A stretch of 42,317 nucleotides of DNA, taken from positions 1-42,317 of the forward strand of contig CAMHBH010000002.1 of assembly GCA_946183175.1 (NCBI GenBank). Reading direction: 5' to 3'. This DNA is from an uncultured Oscillibacter sp. GTDB lineage: Bacteria; Bacillota; Clostridia; Oscillospirales; Oscillospiraceae. The position numbers were made by a program, and so were the translations under genes. Positions 9,721-19,113 of the stretch are shown piece by piece (the first letter of the stretch is position 1; each line of letters starts with the position of its first letter). A model generated the notes under the pieces. That model did no database searches and was not told the DNA's origin. It saw only the letters and a list, made by a program, of their open reading frames with translations.

Positions 9721-10377
9721 ATGAGACTGCAAAGCGCGATATTCGACATGGACGGTACGCTACTGGACAGTATGCCGATGTGGCGGAACCTCTTGAATGA
9801 CTTCCTTCACTCGCAGGGGCGTATGGCCAAGGGGAACTTGTGGGAGGAAATCCGCCCCCTGACATTAGAGGATACCGCCGTTTATTTCCGGGAAGTCTAC
9901 AAGCTCCGGCAGTCCGAGGAGGAAATCGTGTCGATGATTAACGCGCGGATTGCCGAGTTTTACGAAAAGGAAGTCCGGGCGAAACCGGGCGTGGAGGAGT
10001 TCCTGTCCATGCTGAAAATGGAGGGCGTGTGGATGTACGTCGCGACGGGCACCGACAGGCCGTTCGCCGAGGCGGGGCTGAAGTGCGCCGGGATTGACGG
10101 CTATTTCCGGGGTCTGCTGACGTGTCAGGAATCGGGGGCCGGCAAGGACAAGAGCGCCGATATCTTTGAGCGGGCGATGGTTCGCCTGCGCTCCAATAAG
10201 AAGGACACGATTATTTTCGAGGATTCGCTTCCGGCGATTCGCGTCGCGAAGGCGGCGGGATTCCGCGTGGCGGGCGTCTACGACGCCGACTGCCCCGGCG
10301 ACCAGGACGAAATCCGCGCCCTGTCCGACTACTACATCCGCTCTTTCGAGGAACTCTTCACCGCGACCCCCGTCTGA
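9721..10377 (+). CDS. HAD family phosphatase (beta-phosphoglucomutase-like)
   Basis: FDMDGTLLDSMPMW motif I, ATGTD motif II, IIFEDSLPAIRVAKAAGF motif IV. Confidence 0.9.
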   Translation: MRLQSAIFDMDGTLLDSMPMWRNLLNDFLHSQGRMAKGNLWEEIRPLTLEDTAVYFREVYKLRQSEEEIVSMINARIAEFYEKEVRAKPGVEEFLSMLKMEGVWMYVATGTDRPFAEAGLKCAGIDGYFRGLLTCQESGAGKDKSADIFERAMVRLRSNKKDTIIFEDSLPAIRVAKAAGFRVAGVYDADCPGDQDEIRALSDYYIRSFEELFTATPV

Positions 10378-10395
10378 GCTATGGAGGGAGACAGT

Positions 10396-11544
10396 ATGAT
10401 ATTGACAGTTCCCTGTCTGCTGGGGCTGGAGGGGATTGTAGCCGACGAGCTCCGGCGGCTGGACTGCAAGAATATACAGCCCGAAAACGGGCGCGTGTCG
10501 TGCGCGGGGAGTATCGCCGACGTTGCGCGGCTCAATCTGAACCTGCGTTGCGGGGCGCGCGTACTGCTCAAAGTCGGGACGTTCCCCGCGCCCGATTTCG
10601 AGGCCCTGTTCCAGGGCGTCAACCGTATCCCGTGGGAGGAAATCATCCCAAAGGACGGCGAATTTCCCGTCAAGGGCTGGTCGCTCAATTCGGTACTGCA
10701 TTCCGTCCCGGCCTGTCAGGCGATAGTCAAAAAGTCGGTCGCCACGCGTCTGGGCCGCGTCTACGGCTGTCAGACGCTCCCCGAGACCGGCGAACGCTAT
10801 CAGATACGCTTTTCAATCACCCATGACACGGCGTCGGTGTACCTTGACACCACGGGCGAGGGCTTGTACAAGCGCGGCTACCGCGCGCGGAATATGGGCG
10901 CGCCGTTGCGCGAGACCTTAGCGGCGGCACTGGTACTGTTGTCGCGCTACCGGGGCAAGGACCCCTTCTGTGACCCGTTCTGCGGTTCGGGCACGATTCC
11001 CATTGAGGCGGCGCTGATTGCCAAGAACCGCGCCCCCGGACTTGACCGCCATTTCGCCGCGCAGAGGTGGAAGACGATGGAGTCGCGCCACTGGGTGGAG
11101 GCCGCCGGGGAGGCTATCGACAAGGAATACCACGGGCAGTACGAGATTGTCGGCAGCGACATCGACCCCGACGCGGTGGAGCTGTCGCGGCACAACGCCG
11201 AGCTGGCGGGCGTCGACGACTGTACGCGCTTTGAAGTCGCCGACGCGCTGGACTTCCGCCGCGGGAGCGAGTACGGACAACTTGTGACGAATCCGCCCTA
11301 CGGCGAGCGCCTCATGGACAGAGCGCAAGTCGAAACGCTGTACCGGAATTTCGGGCAGACGCTGGAGGCGTTGCCGGAGCGCTGGCGCGTGATTATCCTG
11401 TCGTCGCATGAAGAATTTGAACGTTGTTTCGGGCGTCCGGCTGCGAAACGGCGCAAACTCTACAACGGCATGATTCCCTGTAACGCCTACTTCTACGGCG
11501 GCTGGACGCGCGCCGCCGGACAGAATGCGCCCGGCTCAAAATAG
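10396..11544 (+). CDS. Class I SAM-dependent RNA methyltransferase (THUMP domain, RlmL/YpsC type)
   Basis: CLLGLEGIVADELRRL N-terminus, DPFCGSGTIPIEAALIAKNRAPG, VTNPPYGERL motif; ATG 10396 has ggaggga upstream. Confidence 0.92.
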   Translation: MILTVPCLLGLEGIVADELRRLDCKNIQPENGRVSCAGSIADVARLNLNLRCGARVLLKVGTFPAPDFEALFQGVNRIPWEEIIPKDGEFPVKGWSLNSVLHSVPACQAIVKKSVATRLGRVYGCQTLPETGERYQIRFSITHDTASVYLDTTGEGLYKRGYRARNMGAPLRETLAAALVLLSRYRGKDPFCDPFCGSGTIPIEAALIAKNRAPGLDRHFAAQRWKTMESRHWVEAAGEAIDKEYHGQYEIVGSDIDPDAVELSRHNAELAGVDDCTRFEVADALDFRRGSEYGQLVTNPPYGERLMDRAQVETLYRNFGQTLEALPERWRVIILSSHEEFERCFGRPAAKRRKLYNGMIPCNAYFYGGWTRAAGQNAPGSK

Positions 11545-11581
11545 CACACAATTTTATGGATGCCCGAAAGGCGGTGACGAA

Positions 11582-11917
11582 ATGGATGTGCAAGAGATTT
11601 CCGCCGCGCTCGCCGAAATCAGGGACGGTCTCTCCGCGCTGTTCGGCGCAAGGCTGGAAAATGTGTTCCTGTACGGCTCCTACGCGCGGGGCGAACAGGA
11701 TGAGGAATCCGACGTTGACATTCTGGCGGTCGTGAATCTCCCCGCCGGGACGCTGGAACAGTACGAAAGCCCGGTTTTGGATTTAGCCCTAGAAGTCGGA
11801 CTGCGTTATGACGCCCTCTTTTCCGTACTCCTACAGGACGCCGACGGGTTTCGCAAATACCAGACAGCTATGCCCTTTTTCGCCAATGTGATGAGGGAGG
11901 GAATCAGCATTGTATGA
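11582..11917 (+). CDS. MNT-type nucleotidyltransferase domain protein (antitoxin-like)
   Basis: VFLYGSYARGEQDEESDVDILAVV = GSxARGxxxxxSDxD minimal nucleotidyltransferase signature; overlaps the next HEPN ORF. Confidence 0.88.
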   Translation: MDVQEISAALAEIRDGLSALFGARLENVFLYGSYARGEQDEESDVDILAVVNLPAGTLEQYESPVLDLALEVGLRYDALFSVLLQDADGFRKYQTAMPFFANVMREGISIV

Positions 11918-12311
11918 GCAGGAGCGCGTAGACCTCGCGCTGTACCGCATGGACAAGGCGCAGGAGGCCTTGACCGACGCCGGGGAAGCGTTGCGGCAGG
12001 GCAGGCTCGCCAACGCCGCCAACCGTTCCTATTACGCGTTTTTCCACGCCGTCCGCGCCCTTTTCGCGCTGGAAGCACGCGATTTCCGAAAGCATTCCGG
12101 CGTGATTGCCGCGTTTCAAAAGGACTACGTGAAAACGGGCGTCTTTCCCGTCTCGCTGGGAAAACAGTTGCAAAGCGCGTTCAATCTCCGCACACAGAGC
12201 GATTACCGCGATTTTTACGTCTTGTCAAAAGAGAAAGTCGCCGCGCAGGTCGCCGACGCGGAACAATTCGTGGAGACGTTAAAGCGCTATTTATTGTCCA
12301 TGATAAGCTAG
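11910..12311 (+). CDS. HEPN domain protein (toxin-like partner of MNT)
   Basis: NRSYYAFFHAVRALF with Rx6H HEPN motif; 8-nt overlap with the MNT gene. Confidence 0.88.
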   Translation: MYEQERVDLALYRMDKAQEALTDAGEALRQGRLANAANRSYYAFFHAVRALFALEARDFRKHSGVIAAFQKDYVKTGVFPVSLGKQLQSAFNLRTQSDYRDFYVLSKEKVAAQVADAEQFVETLKRYLLSMIS

Positions 12312-12392
12312 CCGACGGGCGTTTTCATGTCGGATTCGTCCAAGTCATGAAAAATTGCGGTAAAATTTTCATAACTTTTGTGAAAAATCCCC

Positions 12393-12421
12393 TTTACAAA
12401 TTGGCAAGACTGTATTATGAT
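12393..12421 (+). promoter_or_regulatory. Sigma-A promoter of groES-groEL (TTTACA-N17-TATGAT)
   Basis: tttaca 12393-12398 and tatgat 12416-12421 with 17-nt spacer, immediately upstream of CIRCE. Confidence 0.8.
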
Positions 12422-12428
12422 ATCAGCG

Positions 12429-12455
12429 TTAGCACTCGAACGGATTGAGTGCTAA
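12429..12455 (+). promoter_or_regulatory. CIRCE element (HrcA operator)
   Basis: TTAGCACTC-gaacggatt-GAGTGCTAA, perfect 9-N9-9 inverted repeat upstream of groES. Confidence 0.97.
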
Positions 12456-12490
12456 CGCCGAACGCATATTCGACAAGGGAGGAACCTTCT

Positions 12491-12775
12491 ATGAAACTCA
12501 CACCGCTGGCCGACCGCGTCATTTTGAAGATGGTGGAGACCGAGGAGACCACGAAGGGCGGAATTATCCTGACCGGTTCCGCGAAGGAAAAGCCGTCCGT
12601 GGCGGAAGTCATTTCCGTGGGCCCCGGCGGCATGGTCGACGGCAAGGAAGTCACCATGACCGTCAAGCCCGGTGACAAAGTGATTACCAGCCAGTATTCC
12701 GGGACGAAAGTCACGCTGGAAGAAGTGGAGTACGTGGTAGTCCGGCAGAACGACATTCTCGCTATCGTCGAGTAA
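12491..12775 (+). CDS. groES: Co-chaperonin GroES
   Basis: MKLTPLADRVILKMVETEETTKGGIILTGSAKEKPSVAEVISVGPG... Confidence 0.97.
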   Translation: MKLTPLADRVILKMVETEETTKGGIILTGSAKEKPSVAEVISVGPGGMVDGKEVTMTVKPGDKVITSQYSGTKVTLEEVEYVVVRQNDILAIVE

Positions 12776-12800
12776 ACACCGTGCCTTTCGGGGCGCTTGA

Positions 12801-14447
<1,647 letters not shown>

Positions 14448-14467
14448 TTCCGGATACGACACGTAAA

Positions 14468-14503
14468 ACGGGAGACGGTTTCCAATCGGGAACCGTCTCC
14501 CGT
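14468..14503 (+). terminator. Stem-loop after groEL
   Basis: ACGGGAGACGGTT ... AACCGTCTCCCGT 13-bp perfect stem, 10-nt loop; weak U tract. Confidence 0.7.
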
Positions 14504-14569
14504 GCTGTCAGTCCTTGAAAATCCGCGCCGGGTGTGGTAGTATGGAAGTCGCAAAGGAGGGGGTTGCAT

Positions 14570-14815
14570 ATGCGGCGGCACTATGTCACGCTTTGCGTCC
14601 ACGGCAACACAGTCGTGACTTATACGCGCACGACGGGTGGCGTAGAGGTTACGTTTGAACAGGCGAAACACAAAGGTTTCAATACGGCAGTAATGGACTT
14701 GAACGGCGGGATTATCAGTAACGACGGCTTTGAACCCGCCGAGGCGGATTACTTCCGGCGTTTTTTAAGCCGCAACCGTGACGCCATTGCCGAAGGAGCG
14801 CTTGAAAATGCCTAA
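14570..14815 (+). CDS. Small uncharacterised protein (81 aa), upstream partner of a DUF4160-like protein
   Basis: ATG 14570 preceded by aaaggagggggt; overlaps the next ORF start at 14808. Confidence 0.7.
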   Translation: MRRHYVTLCVHGNTVVTYTRTTGGVEVTFEQAKHKGFNTAVMDLNGGIISNDGFEPAEADYFRRFLSRNRDAIAEGALENA

Positions 14816-15080
14816 GCTGTACGAATTGCTAGGCTATCAGGTCAGCATTTGGAGCTTTGAGAACGGGGAACCAATTCATGTGCATATCTCGAAACGCCGT
14901 CCGGGCGCGAACTCAACAAAAATCTGGCTACTGTCGGACGGCACATTTGAACTGGCGCATAACGCTTCCCGGATTCCTCAGAGCGACTTAAACAGGATTA
15001 TCCGCTTTCTGAACGACAACGCGGACGAAATCCGGGATTTCTGGATTGCGTACCACGGATATGAAAAGTACGTCAGATAA
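14808..15080 (+). CDS. DUF4160-like protein
   Basis: SFENGEPIHVHISKRRPGANSTKIWLLSDGTFELAHNASRIPQSDLNRIIRFLNDNADEIRDFWIAYHG resembles the DUF4160 pattern (xEPIHVHV..., N...I...W...). Confidence 0.75.
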   Translation: MPKLYELLGYQVSIWSFENGEPIHVHISKRRPGANSTKIWLLSDGTFELAHNASRIPQSDLNRIIRFLNDNADEIRDFWIAYHGYEKYVR

Positions 15081-15092
15081 GAAAGCGCTTAC

Positions 15093-15134
15093 AAAAAAGC
15101 CTCCCCCGTTGTTACACAGGGGAGGGGAATTTTT
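15093..15134. terminator. Bidirectional Rho-independent terminator
   Basis: AAAAAAG-CCTCCCC...GGGGAGG-ggaATTTTT between convergent DUF4160 and dapA genes. Confidence 0.8.
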
Positions 15135-15137
15135 ACG

Positions 15138-16025
15138 TTATTTCAAAAGCCCGTATTCTTTGAGCGCGTCGCGGATGTACGCCATATGCTCCGGCGACGG
15201 CTCGCACATGGGCAGACGGTACTCCCCGGCGTCGAGGCCCAGCAGGTTCATAGCGGCCTTGACGGGGCCGGGGTTCACCTCGCAGAACATCGCGTCGCAC
15301 AGCTTTTTCAACTGTACTTGCAGTTTCCCGGCGGCGGCGAAGTCGTTCGCCTTGCACAGTTCCGTCATGCGGCGCATTTCCGTGGGGTACACGTTCGCCA
15401 CAACCGATATCACGCCCTGTCCGCCCAGCGCGTAAATCGGCACGGTCTGGTCGTCGTTGCCCGACCAGACGTAGAAATCCTCCGGGCACAGGCGGAGAAT
15501 GTCCTGTACGACCCCGAGATTCCCGGACGCCTCTTTGATACCGTGAATGTTAGGATGTCCGGAAAGTCTGGCGCAGGTCTCCGGGGCGATACTCACGCCC
15601 GTGCGCGACGGGACATTATACAGAATACAGGGGCGCTCTACGGCGTCGAGAATGCGGAGGTAGTGCTGTACGAGGCCGTTCTGTGTGGCCTTGTTATAGT
15701 AGGGCGTGACAAGAAGGAGGGCGTCGGCCCCGGCGCGCTGGGCGTCTTTCGACAGCGCCACGGCGTGGGCGGTGTCGTTGGTGCCGCTCCCGGCGATAAC
15801 CGGGACGCGTCCGGCGACGCGCTCGACGCAGTAGGCGATAGTCCGCAGGCGCTCCTCGTTGCTCATGGTCACGGATTCGCCCGTCGTGCCGCAGACAATC
15901 ACGGCGTCGATACCGCTCTCAATCTGCCAGTCGATGATACGCCCGAAGGCGTCGAAGTCCACGTCGCCGGACTTGAACGGCGTCACAATCGCCACGCCCG
16001 AACCGGTGAAAATGGGGCTTTTCAT
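15138..16025 (-). CDS. dapA: 4-hydroxy-tetrahydrodipicolinate synthase
   Basis: GSGVAIVTPFKSGDVDFDAF, CGTTGESVTMSNEE, YYNKATQNGLVQH, YNVPSRTGVSI, GIKEASGNL. Confidence 0.96.
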   Translation of the reverse strand: MKSPIFTGSGVAIVTPFKSGDVDFDAFGRIIDWQIESGIDAVIVCGTTGESVTMSNEERLRTIAYCVERVAGRVPVIAGSGTNDTAHAVALSKDAQRAGADALLLVTPYYNKATQNGLVQHYLRILDAVERPCILYNVPSRTGVSIAPETCARLSGHPNIHGIKEASGNLGVVQDILRLCPEDFYVWSGNDDQTVPIYALGGQGVISVVANVYPTEMRRMTELCKANDFAAAGKLQVQLKKLCDAMFCEVNPGPVKAAMNLLGLDAGEYRLPMCEPSPEHMAYIRDALKEYGLLK

Positions 16026-16049
16026 ATAGAATCCTCCATTCCTGATTGC

Positions 16050-17141
16050 TTAGTCCAGATAGCCTTTCGCGCAGAGTAACTCGGCCAGCAGGACGCCGCC
16101 GCCCGCCGCGCCGCGTAAGGTATTGTGGCTCAGGCCGGCGAATTTGTAGTCGTACTGCGTATCGGGGCGCAGACGCCCGAGGGAAATCGCCATGCCGCGT
16201 TCGAGATTCCGGTCGAGGCGGGTTTGGGGGCGGTCGGGTTCTTCAAAATAGTGTAAGAACTGTTTCGGCGCGGACGGAAGCTGTAATTCCTGCGCGGGGC
16301 CGCGGAAGGCGTCCCAGTCGGCGCGAATCTGTTCGATAGACGGCTTGCGGCCCTCCGCGAACTTCATGAACACCGCCGCCATATGCCCGTCGAGGCAGGC
16401 CACCCGGAAGCACTGCGCGGTAATCGACGGCCCCTCCGCCTTCACGATACGCCCGTTTTCGACGCGGCCCCAGAGTTTCAAAGGCTCCTGTTCGCTCTTC
16501 TCCTCCTCGCCGCCGATGTACGGGATACAGTTGTCAACCATTTCGGGCCAGCGCTCGAACGTCTTGCCCGCGCCGGAAATCGCCTGGTACGTACACACTA
16601 ACACGCGCTCCAGGCCGTACTTGCGGAGAGGGTGTAAGGCCGGGACGTAGCTTTGCAGGGAGCAGTTCGACTTCACCGCGATAAAGCCGCGTTTCGTGCC
16701 TAAGCGCTTCTTTTGGGCGTCGATGACTTCCAGATGTTCGGCGTTGAGTTCGGGGACGACCATAGGAACATCAGGCGTCCAGCGGTTGGCGGAGTTGTTG
16801 GAGACTATCGGGCATTCGAGTTTCGCGTAGCGCTCCTCCAGCGCCCGGATTTCCTCCTTTTTCATGTCGACGGCGCAGAAACAGAAGTCGACTTGCGCGG
16901 CAAGGGCCTCGGCGTCGGCGTCGGCGTCGGCGTCGAGTACGGTCAACGCCTTCGCGGCGTCGGGAATCGGCTCGGACATCGCCCAGCGTTTCGATACGGC
17001 TTCCTCATACGTTTTCCCGGCGCTCCTGCCGCTCGCCGCGACGGCCACCAGTTGAAACCACGGGTGCGCCGCTAACAACGTCACGAAACGTTGTCCCACC
17101 ATTCCCGTAGCACCAATGACACCTGCTTTATATTGTTTCAC
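16050..17141 (-). CDS. asd: Aspartate-semialdehyde dehydrogenase (archaeal/fungal-type)
   Basis: KAGVIGATGMVGQRFVTLLAAHPWFQLV, VKSNCSLQSYVPALHPL active-site Cys, TYQAISGAGKTF. Confidence 0.93.
   Translation of the reverse strand: MKQYKAGVIGATGMVGQRFVTLLAAHPWFQLVAVAASGRSAGKTYEEAVSKRWAMSEPIPDAAKALTVLDADADADAEALAAQVDFCFCAVDMKKEEIRALEERYAKLECPIVSNNSANRWTPDVPMVVPELNAEHLEVIDAQKKRLGTKRGFIAVKSNCSLQSYVPALHPLRKYGLERVLVCTYQAISGAGKTFERWPEMVDNCIPYIGGEEEKSEQEPLKLWGRVENGRIVKAEGPSITAQCFRVACLDGHMAAVFMKFAEGRKPSIEQIRADWDAFRGPAQELQLPSAPKQFLHYFEEPDRPQTRLDRNLERGMAISLGRLRPDTQYDYKFAGLSHNTLRGAAGGGVLLAELLCAKGYLD
16909..16935. repeat. Hexanucleotide (GTCGGC)n microsatellite within asd
   Basis: cggcgtcggcgtcggcgtcggcgtcg encoding the DADADADA stretch. 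Confidence 0.85.
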
Positions 17142-17195
17142 TGCTATTCACTCCCATGCGTTTATAGAAATATCAAAATGCGCTTTTCTGTCGGC

Positions 17196-17280
17196 GGAAT
17201 CGCCCCGCGTGTGCGGGGAAAGGACAGGCCAAATCGGTCACTATCATTTTTAGGAGCACCCCCGCGTGTGCGGGGAAAGG
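17196..17280. CRISPR. Two-unit orphan CRISPR-like remnant (type I-E-like repeats), no cas genes in window
   Basis: GGAATCGCCCCGCGTGTGCGGGGAAAGG (17196-17223) and GGAGCACCCCCGCGTGTGCGGGGAAAGG (17253-17280), 24/28 identical, 29-nt intervening unique sequence; translations give the PRVRGK / FPAHAG artefact typical of I-E arrays. Confidence 0.6.
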
Positions 17281-17373
17281 CCATAGGAATCCCCAACAGA
17301 AAAGCGGAGAAATACTATCACGCTTCCCGCACCTTGTCAAGAGCGGAGAAAATGTAACAAAGGACGGATTCCC

Positions 17374-18399
17374 ATGAAAACCAGTGACTTTTCCTACGAC
17401 CTCCCGCCCGAACTGATTGCCCAGACGCCCGCCGAACGGCGCGACGCGTCGCGTCTGATGACACTGAACCGCGCAACGAGCGAAATAGCCCATCATCATT
17501 TCTATGATTTGCCGCGGTTTCTATGCCCGGGGGACTGCCTGATTTTGAACGATTCCCGGGTGATTCCGGCGCGCCTCATCGGACAGCGTCAGCCGGGGGG
17601 CGGCGTCAGCGAAATCCTGCTCTTGACGGAGCGCGGCGGCGGCGTGTGGGAATGCCTCGTCCGTCCGGGGCGGAAACTCCGCCCGGGGACGGTGGTCACG
17701 TTCGGCGGCGGGGAACTGTCGGCGGAAATACTGGAACGCCTCGACAACGGAAACCGCCTGGTGAAATTCGCATGGGAGGGTATTTTCCTGGAAGTGCTGG
17801 AGCGCCTCGGGGAAATGCCCCTGCCGCCGTACATCCGGGAGAAACTCCGCGACCGCGACCGTTACCAGACGGTCTACGCGAGAATCAACGGGAGCGCGGC
17901 GGCCCCGACTGCCGGACTGCATTTCACCAAGGAATTGCTGTCGGAAATTAGGGCGCGGGGCGTGGGAATCGGTTCCGTGACACTGCACGTAGGCCTCGGG
18001 ACATTCCGGCCCGTGCGGGAGGAAGACCCGTTGGAGCACGAAATGCACAAGGAATACTGTATCGTGCCGCCGGAGACCGCCGAACTGGTGAACCGTACCC
18101 GGGCCAACGGCGGGCGGTGTGTCTGCGTGGGCACGACATCCTGTCGGACGCTCGAAACGTGGGCCGACGAAAGCGGAATTTTGCGTCCGGGCGCGGACTG
18201 GACGGGGATTTATATTTATCCCGGCTACCGTTTCAAAGTCACGGACGCGCTCGTGACGAATTTCCATCTGCCGGAAAGTACGCTGTTGATGTTGGTCTCG
18301 GCCTTCGCCGGACGCGAACGAATACTCAACGCCTACCGGGAGGCAGTTAAGGAACGCTACCGGTTCTTTTCCTTCGGCGACGCTATGTTGCTGATTTAA
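17374..18399 (+). CDS. queA: tRNA preQ1(34) S-adenosylmethionine ribosyltransferase-isomerase
   Basis: [69 protein letters not shown]. Confidence 0.97.
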   Translation: MKTSDFSYDLPPELIAQTPAERRDASRLMTLNRATSEIAHHHFYDLPRFLCPGDCLILNDSRVIPARLIGQRQPGGGVSEILLLTERGGGVWECLVRPGRKLRPGTVVTFGGGELSAEILERLDNGNRLVKFAWEGIFLEVLERLGEMPLPPYIREKLRDRDRYQTVYARINGSAAAPTAGLHFTKELLSEIRARGVGIGSVTLHVGLGTFRPVREEDPLEHEMHKEYCIVPPETAELVNRTRANGGRCVCVGTTSCRTLETWADESGILRPGADWTGIYIYPGYRFKVTDALVTNFHLPESTLLMLVSAFAGRERILNAYREAVKERYRFFSFGDAMLLI

Positions 18400-18557
18400 C
18401 CTGATTCCGTGCAAAAGCGCTTCTGACGCGTTAGCTTCAGTCTGTCCGGGCATTGCCCGTCCTTCACCATGGAAGAATACGGGACTTCTGGCGGGACAGG
18501 TCGCTCGTAAGGATAAGTCCCGGACGGCGAAACCGCGCTCCCAAGGGATACGATACC

Positions 18558-18686
18558 AGTACAGTTGGAAACGCTGTTATGCGTCGCCATTTCCATGACC
18601 GTCTTGACTGCCATTCCCTTTTGCCCGTCCTCGTAATCCGGGCTCTCGATGTTCTCGAAAATCGTCAGAGCTTCGCCGGCGTTCAT
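18558..18686 (-). pseudogene. Possible gene fragment (N-terminal part of a small mobile-element/phage-like protein)
   Basis: MNAGEALTIFENIESPDYEDGQKGMAVKTVMEMATHNSVSN then apparently unrelated sequence; family recollection is weak. Confidence 0.3.
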
Positions 18687-18728
18687 TTCCCGATTGTCAG
18701 CCCGGCTTCTCCCCGGAGCGTTTTCATA

Positions 18729-18993
18729 AGGTCGGCGACGCTTACGTGTACTGGGGCAGGGACAGGGCGGAACGCAATTTCTTCAAACCGGCGCTGTTCC
18801 TGTTCTGGTTCCCGAAAATCCTGCAAGGCCCGATTTTCCGTCACAAGAACGTCGGCCCGCAACTGACGCGGGGAACCGTTTCGACTATGAAGGCTCCTGC
18901 TTCGGCGTACAGCTCGCTATGTGGGGCTACTTCAAGAAGCTGTGGGGCATTGCCGACGCTTCCTGTACGCGTACAATTTTCTCGAGGTCTATT
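18729..18993 (+). pseudogene. Decayed MBOAT-family O-acyltransferase fragment with two frameshifts
   Basis: VYWGRDRAERNFFKPALFLFWFPKILQGPIFRHKNVGPQLTRG (frame 2), then RFDYEGSCFGVQLAMWGYFKKLWGIAD (frame 1), then RFLYAYNFLEVY (frame 3): consecutive MBOAT segments in three frames. Confidence 0.75.
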
Positions 18994-19113
18994 GACAAAT
19001 GTCATGGTAATCTGCTATTCTTAACGGCGGAATGTCCCTGCATTCGGGACGACGGCGCGCATACGCCGTATTCGCGTGTGATTCGCCGTACAGTAACACA
19101 GGAGGCGAACAGG

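Noticed and set aside
18919-19113. N-terminal extension of the lipoprotein ORF (MWGYFKKLWGIAD...)
   Set aside because: This part is the decayed MBOAT fragment; the real start is ATG 19114 with an RBS and lipoprotein signal peptide.
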